Below, piece by piece: positions 41,210-49,444 of a DNA stretch of 64,000 bases. The notes under the pieces are model-generated. The model saw only the letters and a list, made by a program, of their open reading frames with translations, ran no database searches and was not told the origin of the DNA. Source of the DNA: Paenibacillus physcomitrellae (GTDB lineage: Bacteria; Bacillota; Bacilli; Paenibacillales; Paenibacillaceae); assembly GCF_002240225.1 (NCBI RefSeq), contig NZ_CP022584.1, positions 310,001-374,000 of the forward strand, in the 5' to 3' direction. Numbering within the stretch: the stretch's first letter is position 1; each line of letters starts with the position of its first letter. The position numbers and the translations under genes are program-made.

Positions 41210-42070
41210 ATGCCGCAATGGCTGGAGATCATTGTCCGGACTTTGGTTACGGTCGTCTTCTTGTTCCTGCTCACAAGGTTGCTGGGTAAAAGGCAGATCT
41301 CACAATTATCGTTCTTCGAATACATTACGGGGATTACGATCGGGGATATCGCTTCCGCCATCTCGCTCAATCTGCATGAGAAATGGTATTTGGCAGCAAT
41401 CTCCCTGACGGTCTGGGTGCTGGTTTCGCTGGGCATCGAATTCATCCAAATGAAGAGTCAGCGGGTCAGGGGATGGCTGGACGGCAGCGGTACCGTGCTG
41501 ATCAAAGACGGTAAGGTGCTGGAAGACAACTTGAAGAAAGAGCGGCTGACCAATGAAGAGCTTCTTGAACAGCTGCGCAAGAAAAGCGTCTTTCGAGCAG
41601 CTGAAGTTCAGTTTGCGGTTATGGAGCCCAATGGCGAAATTAATGTCCTGCTGAAGAAAGAATACCAGCCGCTCACGCCTTCGGATCTCGGAGTTAAGGT
41701 GGCTCCTGAGAGCGAACCTCAGACCGTCATCCTGGATGGAAAAGTCATGGAGGAGCCGCTTGCTACGGCAGGGTTCAACCCTAGATGGCTGAACACCGAG
41801 CTTGAGAAGCTGGGGGTATCTATAGACAATGTGTTTATCGGTCAGGTAGACAGCTATGGACAGCTGTATGTAGATACATTCGATGACAAGCTGAAGGTGC
41901 CGGAGCCGCAGGAGAAACCTGCACTGCTGGCTACGCTCAAGAAATGCGAAGCCGACCTTGAAATGTTTGCTTTATCGACGAATAACAAGGACAGCAAATC
42001 CTTGTATGAGCAATGTTCCAAAGAGATGCAGAAGGTCATTGAAGACATTCGGCCGCTGCTGATCAGTTAG
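41210..42070 (+). CDS. 2Duf-type protein: DUF421 (YetF-like) membrane protein with C-terminal DUF1657
   Basis: 286 residues from ATG 41210 (GAAAGGGG 8 nt upstream); a TTG at 41150 has no such site. Three N-terminal membrane spans with LLTRLLGKRQISQLSFFEYI then TGITIGDIAS are the DUF421/YetF hallmark. A cytoplasmic YetF domain follows (FRAAEVQFAVMEPNGEINVL, TVILDGKVMEE). The last 50 residues are a DUF1657 domain. This double make-up is that of 2Duf, which in Bacillus raises wet-heat resistance of spores by acting on the inner membrane (established for spoVA2mob strains). It leads directly into spoVAC and spoVAD. Confidence 0.88.
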   Translation: MPQWLEIIVRTLVTVVFLFLLTRLLGKRQISQLSFFEYITGITIGDIASAISLNLHEKWYLAAISLTVWVLVSLGIEFIQMKSQRVRGWLDGSGTVLIKDGKVLEDNLKKERLTNEELLEQLRKKSVFRAAEVQFAVMEPNGEINVLLKKEYQPLTPSDLGVKVAPESEPQTVILDGKVMEEPLATAGFNPRWLNTELEKLGVSIDNVFIGQVDSYGQLYVDTFDDKLKVPEPQEKPALLATLKKCEADLEMFALSTNNKDSKSLYEQCSKEMQKVIEDIRPLLIS

Positions 42071-42081
42071 GAGGAATTCCT

Positions 42082-42552
42082 ATGGCGGATAAGAAAAAGA
42101 AAAAGCTGACGCCCGTTCAGCAGGAGTACCAGACGCTGGCCAGCCATATAGAGCCCAAACGTCCGGTAGCAGTCAACTGCCTGAGGGCCTTTTTATCCGG
42201 AGGATTAATTTGTGTTATCGGACAGGCCATTGAAGAGATGTTTGTCCACTGGGGAGGTTTTGACCATAAAACCGCCGGCGGTCCTACCGTTGCTGTGCTG
42301 ATTCTCATTTCGGTCATCCTGACGAGCTGCGGCGTTTACGACAAGATTGCCCAATGGGCCGGAGCGGGAACAGCTGTACCGGTAACCGGATTCGCCAATT
42401 CTATGTCCTCCAGCGCGATTGAGCATCGTGCGGAGGGGCTTGTGCTCGGCGTTGGAGCAAGCATGTTTCAGCTGGCAGGGTCCGTTATTGTATTCGGCGT
42501 CGCTGCAGCATTTATTATCGGCGTTATCCACGTCATTATTGATCTGTTGTAG
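42082..42552 (+). CDS. spoVAC: Stage V sporulation protein AC
   Basis: 156 residues; AGGAGGAATTCC-type site before ATG. It has KLTPVQQEYQTLASHIEPKR, then NCLRAFLSGGLICVIGQAI, and later GFANSMSSSAIEHRAEG and GVGASMFQLAGSVIVFGVA, all standard for SpoVAC. Four membrane spans. In the spore it is part of the inner-membrane channel that takes up and releases Ca-dipicolinate and may act as a mechanosensitive channel. It lies 11 bp after the 2Duf gene and 21 bp before spoVAD, one operon. Confidence 0.96.
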   Translation: MADKKKKKLTPVQQEYQTLASHIEPKRPVAVNCLRAFLSGGLICVIGQAIEEMFVHWGGFDHKTAGGPTVAVLILISVILTSCGVYDKIAQWAGAGTAVPVTGFANSMSSSAIEHRAEGLVLGVGASMFQLAGSVIVFGVAAAFIIGVIHVIIDLL

Positions 42553-42573
42553 GAGAAGGGAGGGGCTATCATC

Positions 42574-43584
42574 ATGCTTAAAGGGCATCAAAGCTGGATC
42601 TTCGAGAATAAACCCGCTATTTTGGGAACAGCCACAATCGTAGGACCCTTTGAAGGTCAGGGACCGCTGGTAGAAGACTTCGATACTGTGCATGGGGATT
42701 TAACGCTCGGCCAAGACAGCTGGGAGAAAGCGGAGAAGACCCTGATCGAAGAGGCGGCCAATAAAGCTATCGAGAAAGCAGGGCTAACGAAGGAACAGGT
42801 GCATTTCTATTTCGGCGGCGATTTGATGAACCAGATCATTAGCAGCAGCTTTTCGGCCCGGACGCTCTCCATTCCTTATTTCGGGATGTTCGGCGCCTGC
42901 TCCACCTCTATGGAGACGTTAGCCATGAGCGCTTATGTCGTCAATTCCGGTGGGGCCGACTACGTGCTGGCTGCAACAGGCAGCCACAATGCCAGTGCCG
43001 AGAAACAATTCCGTTATCCTACGGAATATGGTTCCCAGAAACCGCCGACTGCGCAGTTTACCGTGACTGGTGCCGGGGCAGCCGTCATATCCAAAGAAGG
43101 CTACGGCCCTGTCGTTACTTCGGCTACTGTTGGCCGGGTCATTGATATGGGTATCACAGATCCGTTTAATATGGGAGCAGCCATGGCGCCTGCTGCTGTC
43201 GACACAATCGAAGCTCATTTTCGGGATCTGCAGATTGAACCGGGCCATTACGATATGATCGTGACCGGAGATTTGTCCAAGGTCGGTTATGCCATTGCGA
43301 ACGAGCTGTTTGAGAAGCACCGCTTTCCCATTGAGCAGACGAACTACCAGGATTGCGGGATGATGATTTACGACTATGAAACCCAATCCGTTCAGGCAGG
43401 TGCCAGCGGCTGCGGGTGCTCTGCGGTAGTGACGTACGGTCATTTGCTTAAAAAAATGCATCGCGGCGAAATCAACCGCCTGCTGGTGGTCGCTACCGGC
43501 GCCTTATTGTCTCCTCTCTCCTTTCAACAGGGCGAAAGCATTCCCTGCATCGCTCATGCGGTATCTATTGAGGCTGGCAGATAA
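42574..43584 (+). CDS. spoVAD: Stage V sporulation protein AD
   Basis: 336 residues, ATG after GGGAGGGG. A thiolase-like fold protein: FYFGGDLMNQIISSSFSART, MFGACSTSMETLAMSA, ATGSHNASAEKQFRYPTEYG and ASGCGCSAVVTYGHLL. SpoVAD binds dipicolinic acid on the spore inner membrane and works with SpoVAC and SpoVAEb. Length matches the family. The terminator 25 bp later closes the operon, so no spoVAEb follows, which is unusual. Confidence 0.96.
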   Translation: MLKGHQSWIFENKPAILGTATIVGPFEGQGPLVEDFDTVHGDLTLGQDSWEKAEKTLIEEAANKAIEKAGLTKEQVHFYFGGDLMNQIISSSFSARTLSIPYFGMFGACSTSMETLAMSAYVVNSGGADYVLAATGSHNASAEKQFRYPTEYGSQKPPTAQFTVTGAGAAVISKEGYGPVVTSATVGRVIDMGITDPFNMGAAMAPAAVDTIEAHFRDLQIEPGHYDMIVTGDLSKVGYAIANELFEKHRFPIEQTNYQDCGMMIYDYETQSVQAGASGCGCSAVVTYGHLLKKMHRGEINRLLVVATGALLSPLSFQQGESIPCIAHAVSIEAGR

Positions 43585-43609
43585 AAAGTTTCCCGGTTAA
43601 AAGGTTTTC

Positions 43610-43639
43610 CGGCTTCCCCGCATGGGGGAGCCGTTTTTT
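43610..43639 (+). terminator. Terminator after spoVAD
   Basis: CGGCTTCCCC with GGGGGAGCCG, 4-nt loop, then TTTTTT. Confidence 0.88.
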
Positions 43640-43714
43640 GTGTGCATTCGGAACTTTGTCTATACTCAGAATATGAAGCTGCGCCCCGGATCAAATTTTT
43701 CAAATCAATAGGGA

Positions 43715-43743
43715 TTGACCTTTACGCAGCGTCAACGTATACG
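43715..43743 (+). promoter_or_regulatory. Candidate promoter/operator of the MerR gene
   Basis: TTGACC (43715-43720), 17 bp, TATACG (43738-43743). The spacer ends a 21-bp imperfect dyad beginning TTGAC and ending GTCAA (43715-43735), a possible autoregulatory MerR site. Confidence 0.4.
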
Positions 43744-43767
43744 CTGGATTTGTCGGGAGGAGATCAG

Positions 43768-44532
43768 ATGGACTATACGATTCGGCAGATCGCAAAGCTG
43801 GCGGGAATCAGTACCCGAACCTTGCGTTATTACGATGAGATTGGGCTGCTGAAGCCGGCGGGAATGACGGAAGCGGGGTACAGGCTTTATAAGCAGGCCG
43901 AGGTAGACCGGCTGCAGCAGATTTTATTTTACCGTGAGCTTGGCATAGGACTGGAGCGTATTCGCGAAATTCTGAATAAGACTTCTTTCGATGAGGTTCG
44001 GGCCTTGAAGCAGCATCGTGAGCAGCTTCTGGAGCAACGGCAGCGGCTCGATCTGCTGATCGCTAATGTGGAGAAGACGCTGGCCAATAAAGAAGGGAGC
44101 ATGGAAATGACAGACCGTGAGAAATTTGAAGGGTTTAAGCGCAAAATGATCGACGACAACGAGCAAACTTATGGCCAAGAAATCCGTGAGAAGTATGGAG
44201 ATCAGGCCGTAAACACCTCTAATGCCAAACTGCAGCAGATGAGTGAAGCAGAATGGAAGGATCTCAAGACGCTGGAACAAGAGTTGGCTTCCCGGCTGTC
44301 CGAGGCTTTCCAAACAGGGGACCCGGCAGGGGAGCTGGCGCAGCAGGCAGCGGAAATGCATAAGCAGTGGCTGATGCACTATTGGACATCCTACAGCAGC
44401 GAAGCTCATGCGGGACTTGCCGATCTGTATGTGGCTGATGAACGCTTCACCGCCTACTATGACCGGGACCAGCCGGGCACGGCTGCCTTCCTGAGAGAGG
44501 CGATTCATATTTTTACAGGTGTTCAGCATTAA
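43768..44532 (+). CDS. MerR-family regulator with TipAS antibiotic-recognition domain
   Basis: 254 residues from ATG 43768, set by GGGAGGAG just upstream; the frame is open 126 bp further but has no better start. Residues 1-70 are a MerR winged helix (YTIRQIAKLAGISTRTLRYY, GLLKPAGMTEAGYRLY), residues 80-115 the dimer coiled coil, and residues 120-254 a TipAS domain (EKFEGFKRKMIDDNEQTYGQ, HKQWLMHYWTSYSSEAHAGL). TipA of Streptomyces binds thiopeptides; Bacillales relatives (Mta, TipA-like) switch on efflux pumps. No pump gene is next to it, so the target lies elsewhere or is itself. Confidence 0.93.
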   Translation: MDYTIRQIAKLAGISTRTLRYYDEIGLLKPAGMTEAGYRLYKQAEVDRLQQILFYRELGIGLERIREILNKTSFDEVRALKQHREQLLEQRQRLDLLIANVEKTLANKEGSMEMTDREKFEGFKRKMIDDNEQTYGQEIREKYGDQAVNTSNAKLQQMSEAEWKDLKTLEQELASRLSEAFQTGDPAGELAQQAAEMHKQWLMHYWTSYSSEAHAGLADLYVADERFTAYYDRDQPGTAAFLREAIHIFTGVQH

Positions 44533-44668
44533 TGTGTTTCATTTCCCCGCCCCAAGGTTAATAAAGGACAAGTGGGAAGTGGCATCACATCAATTCACAC
44601 GTAGGAAAGACATGATTATCGTGGATTCCGAAAGGTAGTTGATTGTCCATGAACACACGTTTGAGAAA

Positions 44669-44693
44669 AAATAACCGAAGGCTTCGGAGGTTA
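44669..44693 (-). terminator. Hairpin with T-run on the minus strand
   Basis: ATAACCGAAG pairs with CTTCGGAGGTTAT (bulged GA). Read on the minus strand it is followed by TTTTTTCTC, a terminator for some minus-strand transcript with no gene assigned. Confidence 0.5.
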
Positions 44694-44776
44694 TTCTTAG
44701 GCAAAGGGCCCTAGCGATTGGAGAAGGCTAAGGCTTAAATGTTCCAGTTAGTAAATAACCGCTTCCCACTATAAAA

Positions 44777-44806
44777 GACTCTGCGGCAGAAGCCGCAGGG
44801 TCTTTC
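44777..44806. terminator. Second hairpin in the gene-free gap
   Basis: GACTCTGCGGC pairs with GCCGCAGGGTC, loop AGAA-like. On the minus strand it is followed by TTTTATAG, on the plus strand by TTTCCC. The 416-bp gap 44533-44948 holds no other recognised element. Confidence 0.5.
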
Positions 44807-44948
44807 CCTGTTTAGAGAGCCTCAGCAGCAGCGGCTGCCCACTTATTCTTACTGTGCCTACACTTACCAGGAAGGAATTTATCTTCTTCTCCCGAAATGT
44901 ATCCATGAAACTAAATACGCGGTAATAGGCTGGCGAGGAGGAATTCAA

Positions 44949-45401
44949 TTGAGTTCAGGATTGCTGGGAACACAGATTGTGGCACAAATCGGAATCATTG
45001 TAAACGACATTGAGAAGGTGTCTGAGGATTATGCGCGTTTCTTGGGTGTGGAGAAACCTGAATGGTCCTGGACCGACCCGGTGGAGCAGGCGCAAACGGA
45101 ATACAAGGGAGAAAGCTGCCCGGCGAGAGCCAAGCTGGCCTTCTTCGATTGTGGTGAGCTGCAGATCGAACTGATTGAACCGGATGAGCAGCCCAGCGTC
45201 TGGCGGGATTTTCTGACCGAGCATGGGGAAGGTCCTCACCATATTGCCTTTGGTATTAAGGGAATGAAGGAGAAAGTGCTGGAGTTTCATGACAGCGGCT
45301 TCCCGCTGCTACAGAAAGGCGAATATACGGGCGGGCGTTATGCTTATATGGATACAACAAAGGAATTGAAGGTACTGGTCGAGCTGCTCGAGAACGATTG
45401 A
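44949..45401 (+). CDS. VOC family protein (methylmalonyl-CoA epimerase-like)
   Basis: 150 residues from TTG 44949; GAGGAGG 7 nt before fixes this unusual start. First half QIGIIVNDIEKVSEDYARFL, with a long middle, then IELIEPDEQPSVWRDFL, EHGEGPHHIAFGIKGMKEKV and KELKVLVELLEN. The His in GPHHIAF and Glu residues in IELIEP and LVELLE are the metal ligands expected in methylmalonyl-CoA epimerase and related VOC proteins. No propionate genes adjoin it, so the substrate is open. Confidence 0.82.
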   Translation: MSSGLLGTQIVAQIGIIVNDIEKVSEDYARFLGVEKPEWSWTDPVEQAQTEYKGESCPARAKLAFFDCGELQIELIEPDEQPSVWRDFLTEHGEGPHHIAFGIKGMKEKVLEFHDSGFPLLQKGEYTGGRYAYMDTTKELKVLVELLEND

Positions 45402-45418
45402 CGATGACACAATGACGG

Positions 45419-45456
45419 GCAAACCTGCGGAGCGATCTGCGGGTTTGTTGTTTTTT
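45419..45456 (+). terminator. Terminator after the VOC gene
   Basis: AAACCTGCGG with TCTGCGGGTTT-type pairing (AAACC-GC / GC-GGTTT), followed by GTTGTTTTTT. Confidence 0.65.
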
Positions 45457-45527
45457 CGGTGGGCAAATATCAAAGTGGTTCAATGAAATGTTATAATCAG
45501 CAAAAATAGGCTAAGGAGGCGGCCGGC

Positions 45528-46175
45528 ATGAAACGGAACATCATCTCAATGCCCTCGGCCTGGGGGCGGAATGTGGAGCACCGTTATTATTTGGGCAGCA
45601 GCACCAAAGGGGCGGACAGTATGGACAGAGATAAACTGGTAGTTCTTTTTCCTGGAAAAGCGTACCCCTGCCAAATGCCCCTGCTCCATTATGCAACCAG
45701 AAGCGCTCTCGAGCATGGCTGTGACGTGCTGGAACTCGAATACGGGTTTCAAAGCGCCAGGACGGAATTCGAAATGGACGATTTGAATATTTTACTGTAT
45801 GAATGCAAGCATGCTATTGATCAAATCAGACATAAATATGAACGAACGGCTTTTGTAAGTAAAAGCATCGGCACGCTCGTTGCCGGGCAAATCGGCGAAA
45901 TGCTCGGTCAGGATGCTGTCCGCCAGCTGTTTCTGACCCCGCTCGATCAAACGCTGCCTTTTATTCAAAGCTCGGACTGCACGGTCATTCACGGCACTAG
46001 AGATCCGGTGTTTAGTCCATCCAGCGTTAAAGCGGCAGGAGAGGCAGAACGGGCGCAGCTGCACAGCCTTGAAGGAGCCGATCACATGCTTGCTTTGAGG
46101 ACTGTTCAAGAATCGTTAAACGTATTGCGGGAGACATGTGTCCTTTACGATCAATTTTTTGCCGGGCTAAAATGA
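45528..46175 (+). CDS. Alpha/beta-hydrolase-like protein
   Basis: 215 residues; AAGGAGG upstream. It has a central strand-helix pattern LVVLFPGKAYPCQMPLLHYA, then FVSKSIGTLVAGQIGEML where a Ser or Lys-Ser sits at the nucleophile elbow (SKSIGT instead of GxSxG), an Asp in VIHGTRDPVFS and a His in LEGADHMLAL. This is the order of an alpha/beta hydrolase triad, and the short form resembles Bacillus hydrolases of unknown substrate. Next is a Nudix gene 26 bp away, probably one transcript. Confidence 0.72.
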   Translation: MKRNIISMPSAWGRNVEHRYYLGSSTKGADSMDRDKLVVLFPGKAYPCQMPLLHYATRSALEHGCDVLELEYGFQSARTEFEMDDLNILLYECKHAIDQIRHKYERTAFVSKSIGTLVAGQIGEMLGQDAVRQLFLTPLDQTLPFIQSSDCTVIHGTRDPVFSPSSVKAAGEAERAQLHSLEGADHMLALRTVQESLNVLRETCVLYDQFFAGLK

Positions 46176-46201
46176 ACCAGGCGTGAGAGGAATGACAGCT
46201 T

Positions 46202-46678
46202 ATGATGTCCAGACTGATACGAAAAATTCCGAACCGATGGCTGGTCTGGATGTATGTCCGGTTTCCGATTAAAGGGGTGAAGGACTGGCTCGTCTATCGT
46301 TCGCAAAGCAAGTTTCTAATGGCCGTCCTCGCCGTGGTGACCAACGAGGCCGGAGAAGTGCTGCTGCTTAAGCATACATATCGTAAAGACCCGTGGGGGA
46401 TTCCCGGCGGCTGGATGCAGCACGAAAGTCCGGGGGAAGCTTTGGAGCGGGAAATTTTTGAAGAAACGTCCTTTAAGGTGAAGGTGGAGGGTGCAGCCAA
46501 GCCGGTTTATGCCACGAAACCTCATCGTATTGAGCTGCTGTACCGGGCGAAATGGGTCTCAGGCACATTTAGGCAGAATGAAGAGATATCGGCGTATCAG
46601 TTTTGCAAAATCGGCGAGTGGCCGGAAGGTCTGCCTGAAAGCCAAATTCAGCTGATCAAGACCGCTTTGGAGGAATAA
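46202..46678 (+). CDS. Nudix hydrolase
   Basis: 158 residues. It has a basic, slightly hydrophobic N-terminus (RKIPNRWLVWMYVRFPIKGV) and the Nudix box GGWMQHESPGEALEREIFEE followed by TSFKV. Tyr and Lys residues around LLKHTYRKDPWGIPGG are usual for this subgroup. Substrate unknown. It is probably co-transcribed with the hydrolase-like gene before it and the HAD phosphatase gene after it, three small hydrolases in a row. Confidence 0.88.
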   Translation: MMSRLIRKIPNRWLVWMYVRFPIKGVKDWLVYRSQSKFLMAVLAVVTNEAGEVLLLKHTYRKDPWGIPGGWMQHESPGEALEREIFEETSFKVKVEGAAKPVYATKPHRIELLYRAKWVSGTFRQNEEISAYQFCKIGEWPEGLPESQIQLIKTALEE

Positions 46679-46741
46679 GTCAACATTTAAGGGGGATTGA
46701 CCCCTTTGTAGTTCATGCAGAGACAGGAGAGGGAGACGAGA

Positions 46742-47446
46742 ATGAGAGCATACACCACGATTTTATTTGACGCAGACGATACTTTATTTGATTATGTTCA
46801 AACCGAAAAGATAGCCTTAACCCATACGTTTGAGGAAGCGGGCTTGGACGCGGCGGAGCCGCTGTTTGCCAGCTACAAGCTGATCAACAGCAGTCTGTGG
46901 CGCGATTTGGAGCAGGGGCTGGTGAAGATCGGTGAGCTTCGTACCGAACGGTTCAGAAGACTGCTGGAGCAGGAGCAGCCTGCCATTGAAATGAACGCGG
47001 AGGACATGAGCCAGACCTATGTAAAGCATTTGAGCCAGGGATTTTTCCTGCTGCCGGGAGCGGTTGAATTATGCAGCCATCTCGGGGAACAAGGCTTCCG
47101 TATGGCGATTGTAACGAATGGAATCCGCGAGGTTCAGCTCAGCCGGATCGGGGGATCTGAACTGAAGGATGTGTTCGAGGAGATCATCGTCTCGGAGGAT
47201 ACGGGGTATCAGAAGCCGCATACGGGATTTTTTGATTATGCCTTTGACAAGTTGGGGCTTGCAGAGAAGCAGTCCGTCTTGATCGTAGGAGATTCGCTGA
47301 CCTCTGACATTCAGGGCGGCATCAATTACGGGATCGACACCTGCTGGTTTAATCCTAAGGGGCTGCCGAATACAAAGGGGATAAAGCCTACCTATGAAAT
47401 CGGCGATTTAAGTGAGCTGATCGCAATCGTGGAGGGCGGGGACTGA
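46742..47446 (+). CDS. HAD-superfamily 5'-nucleotidase (YjjG/YfnB family)
   Basis: 234 residues from ATG 46742 (GGAGAGGGAG upstream); ATG 46715 lacks a site. Motif I ILFDADDTLFDY (nucleophile Asp near residue 10), motif II VTNGI, motif III Lys in YQKPHTGFF and motif IV VLIVGDSLTSDI are complete. The cap and DDTLFDY pattern fit the YjjG/YfnB group, which dephosphorylates non-canonical pyrimidine nucleotides in house-cleaning. The preceding Nudix enzyme would fit the same kind of job (inference). Confidence 0.9.
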   Translation: MRAYTTILFDADDTLFDYVQTEKIALTHTFEEAGLDAAEPLFASYKLINSSLWRDLEQGLVKIGELRTERFRRLLEQEQPAIEMNAEDMSQTYVKHLSQGFFLLPGAVELCSHLGEQGFRMAIVTNGIREVQLSRIGGSELKDVFEEIIVSEDTGYQKPHTGFFDYAFDKLGLAEKQSVLIVGDSLTSDIQGGINYGIDTCWFNPKGLPNTKGIKPTYEIGDLSELIAIVEGGD

Positions 47447-47527
47447 GAGTCCATGAGCCTTAAGGGGAATAAACCCAATTCGGGAAGGGGTATACTATCA
47501 GCACCAAGTTAAGGAGTGGAGCTGATT

Positions 47528-49252
47528 ATGAGAACACTTGCAGATGCGGTTGTTGAGGTACTGGTGAATGCAGGGGTCAGAAGGATTTACGGAATTGTCG
47601 GAGACTCCTTGAATAATATGATCGATGCCGTCCGCCGAAATGGAGAAATCGAATGGATTCATGTCCGTCATGAAGAGGTTGCCGCATTTGCCGCAGGCGC
47701 GGAAGCGCAGCTCGAAGGCACTCTGGCTGTATGTGCTGGCAGCAGCGGACCGGGAAACCTCCATCTGATTAACGGCTTGTATGACTGTAACCGGAGCAGG
47801 GTGCCGGTGCTGGCGATCGCTGCGCATATTCCGAGCGATGAGTTCGGGAGCGAATATTTCCAGGCGACACATCCGGAGCAGGTTTTTGCGGAATGCAGCC
47901 ACTACTGTGAAGTTATCACAACGCCGCGTCAGATCCCGAGCGTGGTGACCATGGCCATCCAGCAGGCTGTTGCGAACCGCGGGGTGTCGGTTATTGTGCT
48001 TCCCGGGGATGTGGCCGCGCTTGCTGCCGAGAAGAATACGGTGCCGAAACACGTTATGCATGTTACACAACCGGTCGTTCATCCGTCCGAAGAAGAGCTT
48101 GGGAAGCTGGCGGCCTATTTGAACACCGGCAAACGGATTACACTGCTGTGCGGCGCGGGGTGCAGGCTGGCTCATGCAGAGCTGATGGAACTGTGCGACC
48201 GGCTCAAGTCGCCTATGGTTGTAGCTCTGCGGGGTAAGGAGTTTCTGGAATACGACAATCCTTATTACGCCGGTCTGACCGGACTGATCGGGTATGCTTC
48301 CGGCTATCAGGCGATGATGGACTGTGATGTGCTGCTGATGCTTGGCACCGACTTTCCGTACCGGCAGTTCTATCCGCAGCATGCAACGGTGCTGCAAGTA
48401 GATCTCGATCCTTCGCATCTGGGCAGGAGGACAAACCTGACCTGCGGAGTTTGTGGAGATGTGCGGGCGACGATCCGGCAGCTGCTCCCTCTGCTGACGG
48501 AAGAACATGACCCATCACATCTGGAGAAGGCAGCCGGGCATTATGCCAAGGTGCGTCAGGGGCTGGATGAACTGGCCGTCGGCAAACCAGGCAAGAAGCC
48601 GATCCACCCCCAATTTGTAACGAAGCTGGTCAGCGACCTGGCCGCGCAGGATGCGGTATTCACCTGTGATGTCGGAACACCAACCGTCTGGGCGGCCCGT
48701 TACCTGCAAATGAACGGACAGAGGAGGCTGCTCGGCTCGTTTAACCACGGCACGATGGCGAACGCGCTGCCTCAGGCTATAGGCGTGCAGGCCGCGCAGC
48801 CCGGCAGGCAAGTCATTTCGTTATCCGGCGACGGCGGACTCGCCATGCTGATGGGCGATCTCCTGACCCTGAAGCAGTATCAATTACCTGTAAAGGTGAT
48901 CGTTTTTAACAATGGGGCACTTGGTTTTGTCGAGCTGGAAATGAAAGCGGCAGGTTTCCTCGAAAGCGGTACGGAGCTGGTCAACCCGAACTTTGCCGAG
49001 GTAGCCCAGGCTATGGGACTTGGCGGCATTAGGGTGGAGGATCCGGCCGAGCTGGAAGGTGCTCTAACCCGGGCTTTAACGGAAGAGGGACCAGTACTGG
49101 TGGATGTGGTCGTCAACCGTCAGGAATTATCCATGCCGCCGAACATTACACTGAAGCAGGCCCAAGGTTTTGGTCTGTGGATGATGAAAGCCGTATTAAA
49201 TGGACGTGGAGACGAGCTGATTGAACTGGCCAAGACGAATTTGCTCCATTAA
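47528..49252 (+). CDS. TPP-dependent pyruvate oxidase/dehydrogenase (PoxB/YdaP family)
   Basis: 574 residues from ATG 47528 (AAGGAG upstream). Three domains of the acetolactate-synthase/PoxB fold: an N-terminal Pyr domain with the TPP-activating Glu in HVRHEEVAAFAAGA and SSGPGNLHLINGLYD; a central FAD-binding domain from about 190; and a PP domain with GDGGLAMLMGDL...NN as the Mg-TPP motif near residue 434. The C-terminus QGFGLWMMKAVLNGRGDELI is the membrane-activation segment of E. coli PoxB. It turns pyruvate into acetate and CO2. B. subtilis YdaP is a general-stress gene; a GGGTAT at 47488 recalls a sigma-B -10, but no -35 is clear. Confidence 0.9.
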   Translation: MRTLADAVVEVLVNAGVRRIYGIVGDSLNNMIDAVRRNGEIEWIHVRHEEVAAFAAGAEAQLEGTLAVCAGSSGPGNLHLINGLYDCNRSRVPVLAIAAHIPSDEFGSEYFQATHPEQVFAECSHYCEVITTPRQIPSVVTMAIQQAVANRGVSVIVLPGDVAALAAEKNTVPKHVMHVTQPVVHPSEEELGKLAAYLNTGKRITLLCGAGCRLAHAELMELCDRLKSPMVVALRGKEFLEYDNPYYAGLTGLIGYASGYQAMMDCDVLLMLGTDFPYRQFYPQHATVLQVDLDPSHLGRRTNLTCGVCGDVRATIRQLLPLLTEEHDPSHLEKAAGHYAKVRQGLDELAVGKPGKKPIHPQFVTKLVSDLAAQDAVFTCDVGTPTVWAARYLQMNGQRRLLGSFNHGTMANALPQAIGVQAAQPGRQVISLSGDGGLAMLMGDLLTLKQYQLPVKVIVFNNGALGFVELEMKAAGFLESGTELVNPNFAEVAQAMGLGGIRVEDPAELEGALTRALTEEGPVLVDVVVNRQELSMPPNITLKQAQGFGLWMMKAVLNGRGDELIELAKTNLLH

Positions 49253-49270
49253 ATCGGCTTTAATAGGCTT

Positions 49271-49310
49271 GAAGGCTTATTTCCATTTGGATATAAGCCT
49301 TTTCATTTTC
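49271..49310 (+). terminator. Terminator after the PoxB-type gene
   Basis: AAGGCTTAT pairs with ATAAGCCTT, 13-nt loop, followed by TTCATTTTC. Confidence 0.75.
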
Positions 49311-49444
49311 TTCCTGCCCCGGCAAAAGGTTTCTCTCCGCCAGATTTTGCGTTAATATGAAAGGCAGTGGGTTTTCGGCGGACAATACTCAAATCCGGAA
49401 TGCGGATTAGTCGTCACGCCATAGAGGGAGAGGTATGGTAGAGA

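Noticed and set aside
44649..44714. 21-codon Arg-rich frame in the gap before the VOC gene, as leader peptide
   Set aside because: The hairpin it spans is a minus-strand terminator, the ribosome site is weak and no regulated gene follows closely.
47461..47500. Sigma-B promoter before the PoxB-type gene
   Set aside because: GGGTAT is present but no GTTT-like -35 at the right distance.
47498..48508. Minus-strand frame of 336 codons over the PoxB-type gene
   Set aside because: The plus strand has full TPP-enzyme motifs; the minus frame has none and no start signal.
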